From: Ephydatia muelleri
Taxonomy: Eukaryota > Porifera > Demospongiae > Spongillida > Spongillidae
NCBI GenBank assembly: GCA_013339895.1
Contig: JABACO010000002.1
Coordinates: forward strand, 4,855,235 to 4,919,234
Reading direction: 5' to 3'
Length of the DNA: 64,000 bases
In this document: positions 40,901 to 55,900 of the stretch, in pieces
Layout: the number at the start of each line of letters is the position of its first letter
Numbering within the stretch: position 1 is the first letter of the stretch
The notes under the pieces: generated by a model
What the model was told of the DNA's origin: nothing
Database searches by the model: none
What the model saw: only the letters and a program-made list of their open reading frames with translations
Made by a program: the position numbers and the translations under genes

Positions 40901-43900
40901 CATAATACATGCAAAGTCGACGCCATATCACCCAAAGACCAATGGGTTGGCAGAAAGGGCAGTTAGAACATTTAAAGAAAGGATGAAGGCATCAAAGGGA
41001 TCTGCAGCAGATTGGGAGCTGAGATTACAGAGGTTTCTTATTGCATACAGAAATACGCCCCAGAAATCCACTGGAAGAGCTCCAGCTGAGTTACTGATTG
41101 GGCGGAAGATCAGAACAAAATTGGATTTGCTGAAGCCAGATGTATCGAAGAACATTGACAAAGCTTTGATTGAACAAAAATTACATCATGACAAACATGC
41201 AAAACCTAAAATATTCACAACCGGGCAACATGTGTGGGTGCAGAATATCACAGGAAAAGGGTACCAGGCTGGTAAGGTAGTAAAGTGCAATAGTGAGCAT
41301 TCATACTTGGTGGAGATAAATGGAAGGGTGGTGAAGAAACATAGTGATCAATTAAAAGTGAGGTATACATCTGATGAAGATGACTCAGACAATGACGGAA
41401 CTGTTCAGAAGTCATCGAGTGAGGATCAGTTCGGCCAGCAGCACTCAGGGGATGGGGTTGTCGGTGAAAAACCAGTAGAAGAAGCAGCTGTGGAAGGAGA
41501 GGAGCACAGTGAAAGACCAAGGCAATCAAAACGTGCAAGAAGTCACCCAATACGACCATACGACAAATACTTGGTGTACCCAGAGCTAAAGTGACAGGGG
41601 GAGAAATGTGGAATAATAACTATATGTATATATAGAGACATACGGTATCGGGGGGGGTGGGCTTGAATTAGGAATTGTAAGTGTGAGCATCATTGTTAGT
41701 TGTCAACGTTGTTCATATAGTATTGGCGGGGTCGCTACAATCATCCACACCATCACTAGACCCATCATCCACACCATCACTAGACCCATCATCCGCACCA
41801 TCACTAGGTTCTTCACTCACACCTTCATCCACACCATCACTAGGCCCTTCATCCACACCATCACTAGACCCATCATCCACACCATCACTAGACCCATCAT
41901 CCGCACCATCACTAGGTTCTTCACTCACACCTTCATCCACACCATCACTAGGCCCTTCATCCACACCATCACTAGACCCATCATCCGCACCATCACTAGA
42001 CCCATCATCCGCACCATCACTAGGTTCTTCACTCACACCTTCATCCACACCATCACTAGGCCCTTCATCCACACCATCATTAGACCCATCATCCACACCA
42101 TCACTAGACCCATCATCCGCACTATCACTAGACCCATCATCCGCACCATCACTAGGTTCTTCACTCACACCTTCATCCACACCATCACTAGGCCCTTCAT
42201 CCACACCATCATTAGGCCCTTCATCCACACCATCACTAGGCCCTTCATCCACACATGCACCATCACTAGGTCCTTGATCCACACCATCTTGGTGCTCACT
42301 ATTACTCGGTCCTTCACCCACAGTCTCTACATCATTAGCTCCTTCCTCCTTAATCTCTCTATCCAAATGAGTACTGGTATCTTCCTGTACATGATCAGCA
42401 ACATTTCCCTCTGTAATCAGAACTGCTTGGTCTCTAGTGCAGGTCTAAATATATATTCATTATAACATATGTGTACACACCCATATTATAACACACATAT
42501 AGCTATGCATGTGTTTCATCATTACATTATCAACATAAAACATTTACATTTAACAAGTAATTTTATGTATCTGATAATGATGACTTGCACCAATTTTATT
42601 TTTGCACACATAAATCAGATCGGTTGTGGTACCAATATGAAGCAACTGCTGCCACAAACTTGAAGGATGAATTAGATTTTCCAGACAAAACTTGTGCAGC
42701 TAAATACCAGTAACCACTAGGTCCATTGCATGATGCATCTTTTGGAGGTGTCTCCCCTGTGTCAGCAATGTACTTTACAAGTGCACAAGGTTCAAAGTTA
42801 TGCTTTCGTGGCTATAAAAGGGCACATCTAATAAAACAACTAAATTGAAGCTAAAGTTAACTTACCATCACAAAGTAACTTCCATAAAAGTACAACTGCA
42901 CTGGGCTATTAAAGTCAATACATTTATATAGGACCAAACACAGGCTCCACCTACTATAAAAACAAACTGGGATACTGCTTGGAGGGAAAATGTACACAGG
43001 CTCCAGTTAGTGGATGTGAAGACCACTCCTCAACTCTTTGCCAAGAGAAACAATTACACAACTCATTGTACATGTATACAAACAAGGTCACAACTGTTAC
43101 CAACAGCAAGCCACTCTTCTGTTCATACACCAATAAACAATCACTCAGTCTCGCAAACATACACTCTCACACACAAGTACATTCATTAAAGACACAAACT
43201 TGCCCTGGATCAACCAACGCAACAATAAATAGTCTTAATTCACATTACAAAAGGCAGTTTGGAAATCAGAAACACACAGTAACTGCTAAAAAGATCATTT
43301 GACCAGGTCTATGACAGCTGATCAGTTGTTGTCACATCCTTAGTTGGTCCAGTGTTCAGATTGTTGCATGACGTTAGATCCCTGGTTGGCGCAGGTACAC
43401 ACCTACTCTGTGGGTACAGTGTACATGGAACAGCTCAGAGTCTGCCTCAAAGTGCTTTGCAACTCACAAGAATGGCACCCATCTCCACTGGTCAGCTTGG
43501 AAGTACTTATTAGTTGTGGTCACACCCCCAGTGTTCCGGATCCGCGTGTAACGTTGGGTCCCTGGTTGGCGCAGGTACACACCTACCCTGTGGGTACATG
43601 GAACAGCTCAGAGTCTGCCTCAAAGTGCTTTGCAACTCACAAGAATGGCACCCATCTCCATTGGTCAGCTTGAAAATAACTTATTAGTTGTGGTCACACC
43701 CCCAGTGTTCCGGAACCGCGCGTGACGTTGGGCCCCTGGTTGGCACCGGTACACACCTACCCTGTGGGTGGGTACGTGGAACAGCTTGTAAGGCTTAGTA
43801 GTTGTGGCCATACTTCTAGCTGGTCCAGTGTTCAGGATCCGCGCGTGGCTTTGAGTCTTTGGTTGGCACAGGTAGTACACTTATACAGGTACAGCTCACA

Positions 43901-46900
43901 ACAACTTCTACGTTTTATATTGTGTTTGCTACAAATGATTGACGTGACTAGCTCGACTATTAAACGCGCACTTATGACGCGCGCCGCGTGAGGAATGCTA
44001 AGCTTATTCATTTTTGAATGTGGTGCTGAGTAAGATCAGTCATGAGGAACGTGACTCTCTTGTTTCTCAGGTGACTCGGTGTAATCCAAAATGTGGGGAG
44101 AAGTCTCTTACAGGTCGTTTAAAAAGTGTTGGTATTAGGGTGCAGCAGGAATGAGTGAGAGAATCCTTGCGACGAGTAGATCCAATTGGTGGTATGTCAC
44201 GCTTTGCAACAGTCCTTCACCGTCGAGTTTACGCCATTCATTCACCAAATGCCTTGTGGCATATAGACGGATACCATAAACTGATCAGGTGGAAAATCGT
44301 AATTCATGGAGGAATTGCTGGGTATACAGTCGTCCGATAACGATAACCTATCTCCAGGCATCAATCAACAACCGTGCAGCTACCGTTTTGTCTGCATTCC
44401 AGAATGCTGTACAAGAGTATGGTCTCACTCATGAGTGAGAATGGATGCAGGTGGGGAGAATGTTTTGGTATCTCACTACATGACTGAAATGAGAGACATT
44501 GATTGCAACAGTGCAATGGTAGGGAGGAGTGTGCACAACTAAAAAATTGACCATCTGTGGAGAGATCTGTTCAATGGCTGCATCAACGTTTTCTGTCTCT
44601 TTCTGTATTTCATGGAGGACATTAACATCTCAACCCTGGCAACTCGTTGGATTTATATGCTCTGCACTACTTCATTAAGAACACTTGATTGGCTTCAAAA
44701 ACGGTTGGGCTAACCATTCTCTCTGAACTGAACACAACAGGATTCCAATACAACTATGGGTTATGGGTTATCTTGACATGGATGAGTCAGAATCAAGTTC
44801 TGCTGTGCAATCTACAATCTGTGACATGTATGTTTTTTCTACACATACTGTATGTTCTATATGATACATAAAAATGGACAGGCTTTAACAATACCTGCTA
44901 TGTAGATAATGCTATAGTATAAATAGATTTGCTGGTTTATATGCAATTTTTCAATTTCCACTCCAATGGTCATCCTTGTTAAACAGTCTTGATCAGTGAT
45001 ACAAAACACTATTCATTTCATTTATTGAATGCTTTTATTTTAATGTTGAGCATTCACTTCACTTGATGACATTGCTCAAAGTACTGCACTAGAATTGTAT
45101 GCCATACAGCAGTGCATTGTTGTTATGGTATTGTTGTCGCATTCCACTTTTGTGTTGCATTTGTACATACGTGTTAGGACCAGCAAGGTGTCAAAGTAAA
45201 GTGTTGTAATTTGAAAATGTCATAGTGGGGAGGGGGAGGAATGACAAGAAAAACCAAGTGGAAGGCACTGTCACCCAATAAGTTTTTAGAGGATCACATC
45301 TTTTCTATTAAAGGGTGTATTTGAAAACATGAAATGTTTTTATTATTTTTTGGGAGGGGTGTCGCACAGTGAGATGTGTCCGGATGGGTTTCAAAGGTAA
45401 TGCTCTAGGGTGTATCCTACATCAGGATGTGTCCAGAGGGGGTTCAATGGTAATGTCCTAGGGGGGTGTCCTACATATACATCGAGATGTGTCCAAAGGG
45501 GTTCAATGGTAATGTCCTAAGGGGGTATCCTACATCAGGTTGTGTCCAGAGGGGGTTCAATGGTAATGTACAGGGAAGAGTGTCCAGAGGGGGCCCAAAA
45601 TAAATGTCCTGGGGCAGTATGGTGTAGAGGCTTTATGTCCTGGGGGGTACCTTGATATTAGTCATCAGTAGGGGTGTACAATTATATTATGGAATAGCCC
45701 AATGTGTTTGTGATCAAATGAAAATCATGTCGCTAATGCGCCTATCATTGTTACGTGAGACCCCCCCCCCCCCGGGGCGAAGTCGGGGATTTGACATGAT
45801 TTGACACGTGAATATAATTACTGGGCCCCACATTTGACCTAGTCCGGGTTTCAACACGTGACAGATTTTGTTATAGAAATGGACATCGTCAAGTAAAGAG
45901 CTTTAGTTTCTGTGGGTGAAATTCATACAAGGATAGTAAAGTCACATGACCACACATGACACATCTCCACCTATTTCCACCACACACATGTGCACACACA
46001 TCCACAAGACTACTGCACACACACATGACTCGCAGCAATCCATTTGGAGGCAGTTACAAGATGTACCATACTACAGGTCAACAGTATGTGTGGGTGATGG
46101 TGTGTTATTGCAATTAGAGGTGCAGAAGACCAGCGTGGATCAAAGAAGACTTCTTCCATCTGTGGTCTCCATGGTGATGATAAGAAGTGAAAGCATGTGG
46201 GAGACATGCCATTTGCATGTTCCCTGGTGGACACACTGTTTCTGTCGTACTCAACAGGCCTTGAGGATTACTGTGCAAGGTAAATATTCTTATTACTGGA
46301 TTTGAATTAATCAAACTACTTTTAGGTCTTCCTAAGCTCTTCTCCATCACACCAACTGTAAAGGAGACCGGGAAAAGCCAAAAAGAAGCAGATGAAAGGT
46401 ATGGGGAATATGAGGGAACAGGGATACAGTGGATAGAGGATTGGGTGAGGGTACTTAGTGAAGTGGGCTGTTTGTAACACTCCAACTTGTGACGTGACAT
46501 TAATGTATGTTGGCTGTGCTTAAAGTTACTGATCATTTGTAACGTTCACTATTCTGGTGCAGTTTTGTGTTTTGTGCACGTATATTGGAACAATTTACAT
46601 TCAGAAATGACTGCTTCCACTATTATGTGAGTAACATGTATGTATGGTACACTGCCATGACAAAGGTACCTCACTGGTGAACCGTATAGCACTGCAGTTG
46701 TGTTTTCGATAATTCAAAGGGTGGAAGAGTTTCTTTTGATAATGCTAATGTATGTGTTGTGGTGGTAGCAATGAAGGGTGTGTGTGTACTGATGCCGATA
46801 TGAAAGGAGATGTGATCATATTTGTGTGATTCGTTCAACAGGCTGTATGAGGAGGCCATGAGCAAGGGATATGTGGAAACTTCAGTGACCAAGTGTCTCA

Positions 46901-49900
46901 TCCTTGGAGCAGTCGGTGTTGGCAAGACTCACCTCAAACACCTCCTTCTTTTCTTCTTCCTTCTTTCAAACGTTTCTGAGCTGCGACGATTCTTGGGAAT
47001 GATAAACCAGTTTAACAAATTCTCTCCTCGCATTGCAGACCTAACCCAACCACTGAGAGAGTTGCTGAGTGCTTGCAATGTATGGCAATGGAGTCCAAAA
47101 CACGATCTAGCTTTTGCAGCCTTGAAGCAAGAAATAACAAAACCATCCACCCTTGCATTATACAACACCCAAGTAGCAACCAAGATATCAACTGACGCCT
47201 CATCGTACGGCTTGGGAGCGATTCTGCTCCAAGAAGAACAAGGTTCATGGAAACCAGTCGCATTTGCTTCAAAAGCACTCACTGAAACTGAGCAAAGATA
47301 CGCCCAAATAGAGAAAGAAGCCCTTGCCATTGTGTGGGCTTGTAATAAATTCTATACTTTCATACTTGGCTTGCATTTCGAGATTGAAACAGACCACAAG
47401 CCCTTGGTCCCTCTGCTAAGCATGAAACATCTCGACACCCTACCTCCTCGTATCTTGAGATTTCGCCTCCAAATGGCAAGATATGATTACGCAATCCATC
47501 ACTCTCTAGGAAAATCTTTGCTCACCGCAGACACGCTATCCAGAGCACCACACAACATGGATCAGCCGGGTGAGGGAACACCTACAACAGACAGCGATGT
47601 TGAAGCTTTTGTCAATGCTTTAGTTTCTTTCACTCCGATAACATCCCCTGCACTCAACAGATACCGCAATGAACAGAGATGGGACCCAGTTTGCACCAGC
47701 CTTAGTACATTCTGCAGAGAAGGTTGGCCAAACAAACAGATGCTACCAGAAAGCCTCAAGGCTTACTGGTTTGTTAGAAACGAGTAATCTGCCGGATAAT
47801 TCAAAACTGTCAAGTGTGCACTAAAAGAAATCAACCACATACGGAACCGATGCTCTCTCCAACTCTTCCAATGTATCCCTGGCAGAAAGTCAGCTCTGAC
47901 TTATTTACCTTGAAAGGGCGAAATTACCTCTTGATAGTCGATAGCTTCTCCAGATTTCCAGAAGTGGTTCAACTATCCTCGACATCTTCCCAAACAATGA
48001 TTGGAATCCTTAAATCTGTTTTCGCTCGATTTGGCATTCCAGAAATCTTGGTAACTGACAACGGACCACAGTATGCATCAAAACATATGGCTGAATTTGC
48101 TAAGTCGTATGGTTTTCAGCACACTACAAGCAGCCTGTACTACCCACAGGGCAATGGACAGGCTGAGCGGACTGTTAAAACAGTAAAGAGCCTCATTCAA
48201 AATGCTGACGACCCTTTCCTAGCACTACTGAACTATAGAGCAACACCCCTACCATGGTGCAATCTGAGTCCAGCTGAGTTGCTTTTTGGTCGTCGCATCC
48301 GTACAACCATTCCACAACTACCCTGTCAGATGGTACCGTCATGGTCGTATCTTCAAAAGTTTCGCACCAGTGATGAGGAGGCTAAACAAAGACAGAAAGA
48401 GAACTATGACCTCAGACACGGGGTAAAACCTCTACCAGAGCTAGAAGTCTGGGTCACAAACAGAGGCAAAAGAGGAACTATCACCTCCAAGACCAACCCC
48501 CCTAGATCCTACATAATAAACACTCCCGAAGGAACCATACGCAGAAACCGACGACATTTGATTGCTGTCCCCAGAGCATCAACACACTGTGCTGAGAATA
48601 ATCCTGGTGATGATGAGAACCACTCCCATGACGATGGAGACACACCTGAAGTAAAAGAGGAACTAAGAGACAACATGCAGAGAGAACAACTTTCAGAACC
48701 AGTCATAACGGAGGAGCATGAAGATGAAAATCAACACCTATCCAAATTGAGAAGCCCTATTCTAACACGAACCAGAACTGGCAACACACTCAACCACCGG
48801 ATAGATTTGGATGGAACTCATGAACCCCGAAGGGGAGATGTAGTGTATTGTTGTCCTATTAATAAGTTAAGTAATGCGCATGCGCGAGTATGATTATTAT
48901 TATTCCATTATACTACAGTGTATCCATGGCAACATCCTCGGAAGAGGTGGTTAGCAGTTTCCCAAAGATGACCATTCATGTGTCTAGTGATGGAGCTGGT
49001 GCTGTTCACCCTGACCCCACACCTGCCTGTGTCAATGTTACCATGGATTCCAGCCAACAGAGCAGGACTGTATCTATCGAGGAGGAGTTGATTCATCACA
49101 TCAACCACTCCTCAGGTAAAGAGATGGTTCAGAGCTATCTAACTTATCCTGTACAAATCTCTCTGTTCATAGACAAGAAGAAACTGTTTGGTGTGAAGTC
49201 ATCTTTGTTCAGTCAACTCGCTTTGTATGTTGTGGTTGAATGGGCATGGCATGAGGGGCCATGCTGTCATGAGACTCCAATTGAAACCAATGCTATTGCC
49301 AGATGATGAATATGTGATGGCTGTACAGAGCTCAGTGGCTCATGTGGATTGAAATCCAGTTTTGCTGCCTGTTAGGAAAATAGCCTACATGTACCTCACA
49401 TGTGAGCTGTTTGGTTACATCAACATGTAACAGGCAAGGTATTTCACCACATATATCCATAGCAACACATATCCATAGCAACACAGAAACAGCATAAGCC
49501 CAGGTATTCCCATTCTGGTTGTGATGCATATTAGATAATTCCTCTACACAATGCCACTGCAACAGCTGCACTATACTTTCTCTGCATACAATTTGATTGA
49601 TTGTCTTTTTTTAAAACCAATATGGAAAAAGGCAACAAACTATTTGATGTCCAGTTTGAGATGCCTTCATGTGTGCAGGAACCAGTTGTACCTCAAACCC
49701 TCGTGTAGCTACAGTTGTTTGACCTCACAAGGTTGTTCTATGTAGCAGTGAACACGTGTGCATGTGTGTGCGTGTGTGAGTGATCTAAATATTCACATGG
49801 AGTCAGCCATCAATAGTGTTATTCACTAGCTGCTGCCAAGATTCCTTGAACCAGCTGGTCTGCTCACCCACCTCTTCGACCAAGGCCACAGAGGATGGCG

Positions 49901-52900
49901 GTACCCCATCGGTAGCATTAAAAACAAATGCTGCCACGACCCCTGTCGACATGACACAAGGATCTACGGGGTTTGTGGAGGCACTATTTAACTGAAGTGT
50001 TCACATACGTGAATGCTTATATCAACAGGACCTGGTGCAATATTGCAACTCCAGAAAGGGATGCAGGAGATTATTCAAGAGATGGACATTCTCAAGAGGG
50101 AGAGGCGAGAGACCAGACCAGTTCGCCAACATCCCCAACAAAGATGGAGGGAACGGGAAAGTCACCAGGGACAGCAAGGGAGGAGGGAAGACAATCCCCT
50201 CCCCCCTCTGCACGTCCAAGGACCCCAAGAGCGGGTTGGGGCAAGCGACACCATGCCCGGGTCCCTAACCCCCTCGAAAACGGAGGGAATATGGCGGACG
50301 AGGAGGAGGAGGCGGCGGCCCTGGAAGAGGAACCTAACCAGGTCCTCCCCCTGTCACGCACGTCTAAAACGCCTTCATTTTAAGGCGCACACACAACAAA
50401 TATATGGTCGCGGATACACTGGACAAAAAAATGGCTTTACTACGTCTAAACGCTATGCGTAAATTTATTGCAAACGTGAAACATCATATTTACGCTCGTA
50501 TTTACACAGACGTAAAAATGTATACAATATTTACCGCATACGTAAAGTACAAACATATTTACATACATGTTTACGCAACGTTTGCAGAGCGAGTAAATGT
50601 GGCATATATTTACGTACGTATTTACCATATGTTTGCTCGTACTAGATGTGGGATCATCTTTACCAGGGTAAGCAAATATGACCTTCCTTCTAATTAAACT
50701 TAACGTTTCTGGTTCGGTGCGTGTGACGATAACGTTTGAATGGCTAGTCCAAGCGTAGCGATATATAACTAGCTGGAGGACAGGAATGTCAGTGGCTATG
50801 TGTAGGTGAGTGTACATCGCTGTCATTTACATATACGCGAGCTCTGATGTAAGGTCTGGGTACTTGTGTGACTCAACCCTTACCACTTGACAGGTACAAT
50901 GAATCATTCCAAAGTGTACGTTGTCCTGGTATAAATGAGCATAGTTACCAAGAGGGTATGACATTGGGAGAAGATTGTCTTCTTTTATATAGTGTGGTAC
51001 ATGGGACTCTGATGTAAGGTCTGGGTACCTTGTAAGCTTGTGTGACTCAATCCTTACCACTTGACAGGTACAATAAATCATTCGAAAGTGTTGTCCTGGT
51101 GAATTAGGATAGTTACCAAGAGGGTATGACATTGGGAGAAGCTTGTCTTTTAAAGTGTGGTACATGTGACTCTGATGTAAGATGGTCTGGGTACCTTGTG
51201 TGACTCAACCCTTACCACTTGACAGGTACAATAAATCATTCCAATGTGTTATCCTGGTGAATTAGTATAGTTACCAAGAAGGTATGACATTGGGAGAAAC
51301 TTGTCTTTAGGGTGTGTAACCTCCCCTGCATAATGAAAATCGATTTTTCCGAATACTTTTAAAACACTAATCGATTTTTCAGGTTTTTGTGGATCTGAAA
51401 ATCGATTTTTCTGAATAGTTTAAAAATCAAAATCGATTTTTCCGAATAGGTTTTGCCAAATTTCCTGCTGAATACCTAGGTTATTCAGGTTATGGTGCTT
51501 GTGGAGTGCACACTGAGAAGATAATTTATGTCTGCACAGAAATCCACCTGGTCTCGCACCAAACTAGAGCTATGCATGTCAGTTGAAAACACAGAGACAC
51601 AAAGGTCTACAGTAGCATGTGTTTGTCATATAGAGTTTAATAAATTGATGTCTTTACCAGGTACTTGTACATATCAATAGTAATGTAAACCTAACCATCC
51701 AAAACTAACCACTGAGACCAGACATCACCATTAAAAACTCACCCCACATACAATAACGTACTCCACTTACAATCATCCCTCACTCCATTCACGTTCTCGC
51801 TATAAATGCATATCAAATTTCCCATTACTATAATTGCGTAATGCTCTCCAATTCCTATACATACGCAAACAGAGCGCGCATACTTACTTGAAGTGGGTAA
51901 GAAGTCTGACATTCTATTTCACTCGCTAGCGCAATACTCAGATATGTACCACTGTACAATAAAACAATGCAATACTAGTACTACATAAATGTATTGCTAC
52001 TACATATAAACACAACTCGTGGCATATATTAATGAACTTCGTTACTTGAAGACGATGATAAAAGCATTGAGCTAGAGTACACACTGTATATTTTGTATCC
52101 CCAATTGATGCGCATTAAATATTTAGTATTATATTACTATCTATTTACTCAATGCCTATCAAATTATAAATTGCTTCTGTATGTATAAATAGTAAAAACA
52201 ACAGTGACGTATTTTATATATATTACTCTAATTATCAAATACTCTGTGTTGAAAATCATATCCGGATATTAGTATAAAACGGTATTCGAATAATGGGCGA
52301 ATTGTCGATGCTGACGACGAATACCTAAGTACCTCCGAATGGAGAAACATAAACCGGTTATTTCGAATAGATAAAATTCACTAATCGATTTTTCCGAGTA
52401 ATGCTAAATTGCTATTCGAACGGATAGGTTTTTGCGAATATCCGAATAACCCGAATAACCTGATAACCGGTTACACACCCTACTTGTCTTCTTTCATGTA
52501 AGGACTGGGGTCCCAATGACCTTATAAACACCTCTGGCTGTATCAAATTGGGGGCAGCTCTAGAACACAGATACCTTGTGACCTAGTTCCTACCAACAGT
52601 CTGCATGTCCAGGACGGGTTTTGGGTTGTACTGATGTCATTCTGACTGTAAGCTAAGACTTAGCTGCTTGGGCAAAAATAGACGTTTAGTCATCTTATTA
52701 TTTAGTTTTTTATTTATCGTTTACATACTGTATCTGCAGCCAGCTATATTGTATATTCTCGCCAACATATATAACCATCTTGAAATTATGAATTAAAATC
52801 TCTCAGCCTAAAAGTATAGCAATGGTACAATAGTGCTATATATAGATCTGGCTTTACGGGGAAGCGTAAAGCTATGCATTTAGAATGTAACATTTGACAT

Positions 52901-55900
52901 CATATTTGCAATGCGTAAAAACGCGTAAACCCAGACTTTACCACCTTTACATGCACCATTGCGCAAACATCAGGTTTGCTTCGTTGTAAACCTAAGTAAA
53001 TGTATGTAAACCTCATCTTTACGGCGTGTTTACCGCTTGCATAAACCCGTTTTTTATGCAGTGTATCTGAGTAGTTTAAAATATCATGTATGCTTCATGT
53101 ATTCTCCTCTACCTATTATAATAGAAGACGATAATTAATTATTATTCTAACAATTACAGCTAAGCCATTAAGTACTATAAAACCTCAGTCAGTACTCACC
53201 ATCAGACCTTCAAATGATTCAGAAGATCCCCTTCCCACGTGTGCTCCTGGAGAATGTACCGGGTCCAGTCTCGTCAGAGACAGAGTTGGGAATTTTTTAG
53301 AAAAAGATCCAATTTCTCGTTATCCTTACATATCCAGCAATCGAAGGACATCGGATTTACATACGTTTCGTTTTGGAATTATTGTCCTTGATATCTTACA
53401 AGAAAGTTTCCCATGCCAGTATCCATTTTTGAAATTGAGTGTTGCAACCTCTAGCTGAAACGTGCTCATCTAAATCAAATAGTATTGGAAACAGCAATAA
53501 CAAAAAATTATCTGTCAAATTTCTGTCACTCTTGTTTCCATGCTTTTTACACCACCATTGGTCAATCCTATATACCAACAACATTCTCGTTAGAGAATGT
53601 TTTTATTTACTTGTCATAATATGGCGCGCGGTCGGAAAGAATCGAATTCCCAAAACGCGCCCGACCCGCAGCATGGCCTCCCCTCAAGTCATTCTCAGGT
53701 ATCCCACTGTCCCTCCTCTCAGGTTAGCTCCAATTCGTGCCCATGCTGTCGCTGCAACGGTGTCAACTCGGTGTAGCCTGGTCCCCAGGCCGTCAATTTA
53801 AGAACTTAAATTGACGGCCTGGGGACGAGGCAACGCTCGGTGCGCGTGCGCTAAGGCCAAGCTCCCTTGCGCCGGCAGCCTTCCTGCTAGACGTGGGCGC
53901 TGCCATAACACCGCAGGATTGGCGTCATCCTCCCAGTCACCCTCTTCCCACAGACTTGATCACTCCTCACAGCAGTCGTCGTCTCCCCCCTCCACTCAGC
54001 AGCTGGCACAGCATTTTGGTTCTCAGCAGCTGTCTCCACTTCCTCATCCCCCCGAAGGATCCCAATCCTCCCGTACCGAGCATAGGGACGGACCAATCCT
54101 TTCCTCACGTTCTCATGATTTACCTGCCACATCGCCGCAACAGCCGTTTCCTCATTCTTCACAACTGTCGCTTCCAACATATTCACAGCAGCCGTCCGCA
54201 TCACCGCCACCATCACCTACTGGACGACCGCAGCAATCCCCCGCATCGTCCGTGTCTCCTCCAGCCCCATCAATTGTGTGTCCGCTTTCACCAATCTTGC
54301 CCCCGCAGCAGTCTTCCTTACCCTCTCCAGTTTATTCATCCCAGCCTCCCCTACAAGTCCTCCCCGCAGAACAATTTGATTTGCACCTGCAACCCACGAG
54401 GGCTCTTCAAGCGTTCCTACCAGGAAGCAATGTATAGTGGAGGGTTGCCTTGCACGCGTCGCCCCCTCAATGTGGCACAACCACATATTTCTCCACGCTA
54501 AGGGCGCTCTCCCTGGGGAAGTACCCTCCAATTGGATGAAGAACCAGAATTTGTTTCTCTGTCCTAGTTGCTCCCAGTTAGTTTCCTGCTCCCGTCGCGC
54601 TTTGCACCATAGTAATTGCTGTCAGAGGCAATCTACGCGTGTCTTACCCACTAATGGGTAACTAACCCTCCAGGGCTGACGCAGGCTCTCCACCCAACAG
54701 TCGTAGGAAAGTTATCAATTCTGCAGTTTCCCTTTGTCGTTCAGGTTTGTTCAGCAAAGCATGCCGCATGCTTACTTCAGAAGGTGTCGCTCCCTCAGCG
54801 TTAACACCTGGCAGGCCAAACATCCTCCTTGCCCTCCTCCTGTAATTCCTAACTTCAATCCTGACCCTTTGAAACTCAGCCCAGACTTTGACATCCTTTC
54901 AGTACTTAAAACCTTTCCCAGGGGCTCTGGAGCAGGACCCTCAGGGCTTTCTGCCCAGCATCTGTTAGATGCAGCCTCCATCCATCTCCCCTCTTCCATT
55001 GGCTCTTCCCTTAGGGAAGTGATCAATCTAATGGCTGCAGGCAAAGTCCCGCTTCCAGTTTCAGTTTATTTGGCTGGTGGTAAGTTGGTTGCACTCAACA
55101 AGTTCAGGGAAGGTCAGCCAACAGATGTTAGACCAATAGCAGTGGGCGAAACCCTACGGAGGCTGACAGGTAAGTGTTTATGTACCCTATTAAAGGGCAA
55201 GTTTTCTTCCTTCTTCCAGCCTTTTCAGTTCGGGGTTGCTTGCAAGGCAGGGGTGGAAAAGGTCATCCACAGCCTTAGACACTGCATCGAGGCCATGCAA
55301 CTGGCAGCAAGGGGACTTTGTTGTTTTTAAGGTAGACATGTCTAACGCCTTCAACTTGGTTTCTAGACAGGTCGTTTTAGAAGAATGTGTTACCTTTTTC
55401 CAGAGCTCATGCCGTGGGTATCCTGGTGCTATGGCAATCACACATCTTTGTTTCACCCTCTAGGCAGGATTTGGTCGCAGTCCGGGGTACAACAGGGTGA
55501 TCCTCTAGGCCCTATGCTTTTTGCCTTGGTGCTGCATAAATTGATACACAGCATTGAGGCTGATGATGGTTGTATTGACATTTCCCTAGAGGCCTGGTAT
55601 CTTGATGATGGTGTCATTGCTGGGAATAGACAAAGCAGTGATTCGTGCCCTGGGTCTTATTGAGGAGCTGGGTCCACACCTTGACTACACATCAATCTCC
55701 AGAAATGTGAACTTTTCAGCAGAAATGGGAATTCCCTTTTTCCCACCTCAGTAAATTTTTCTTTCCATCCTAATTAGGTTATTCTGGGGTCCCCTTTGGG
55801 AGATCTCATTCATGTTTCTAGGTTTATCGCGGAGAGAAATGCCCATTCTAAGGTTTTACTCAAGATGGTAACGGAAGTTGCCGATATTGATCTTCATGTG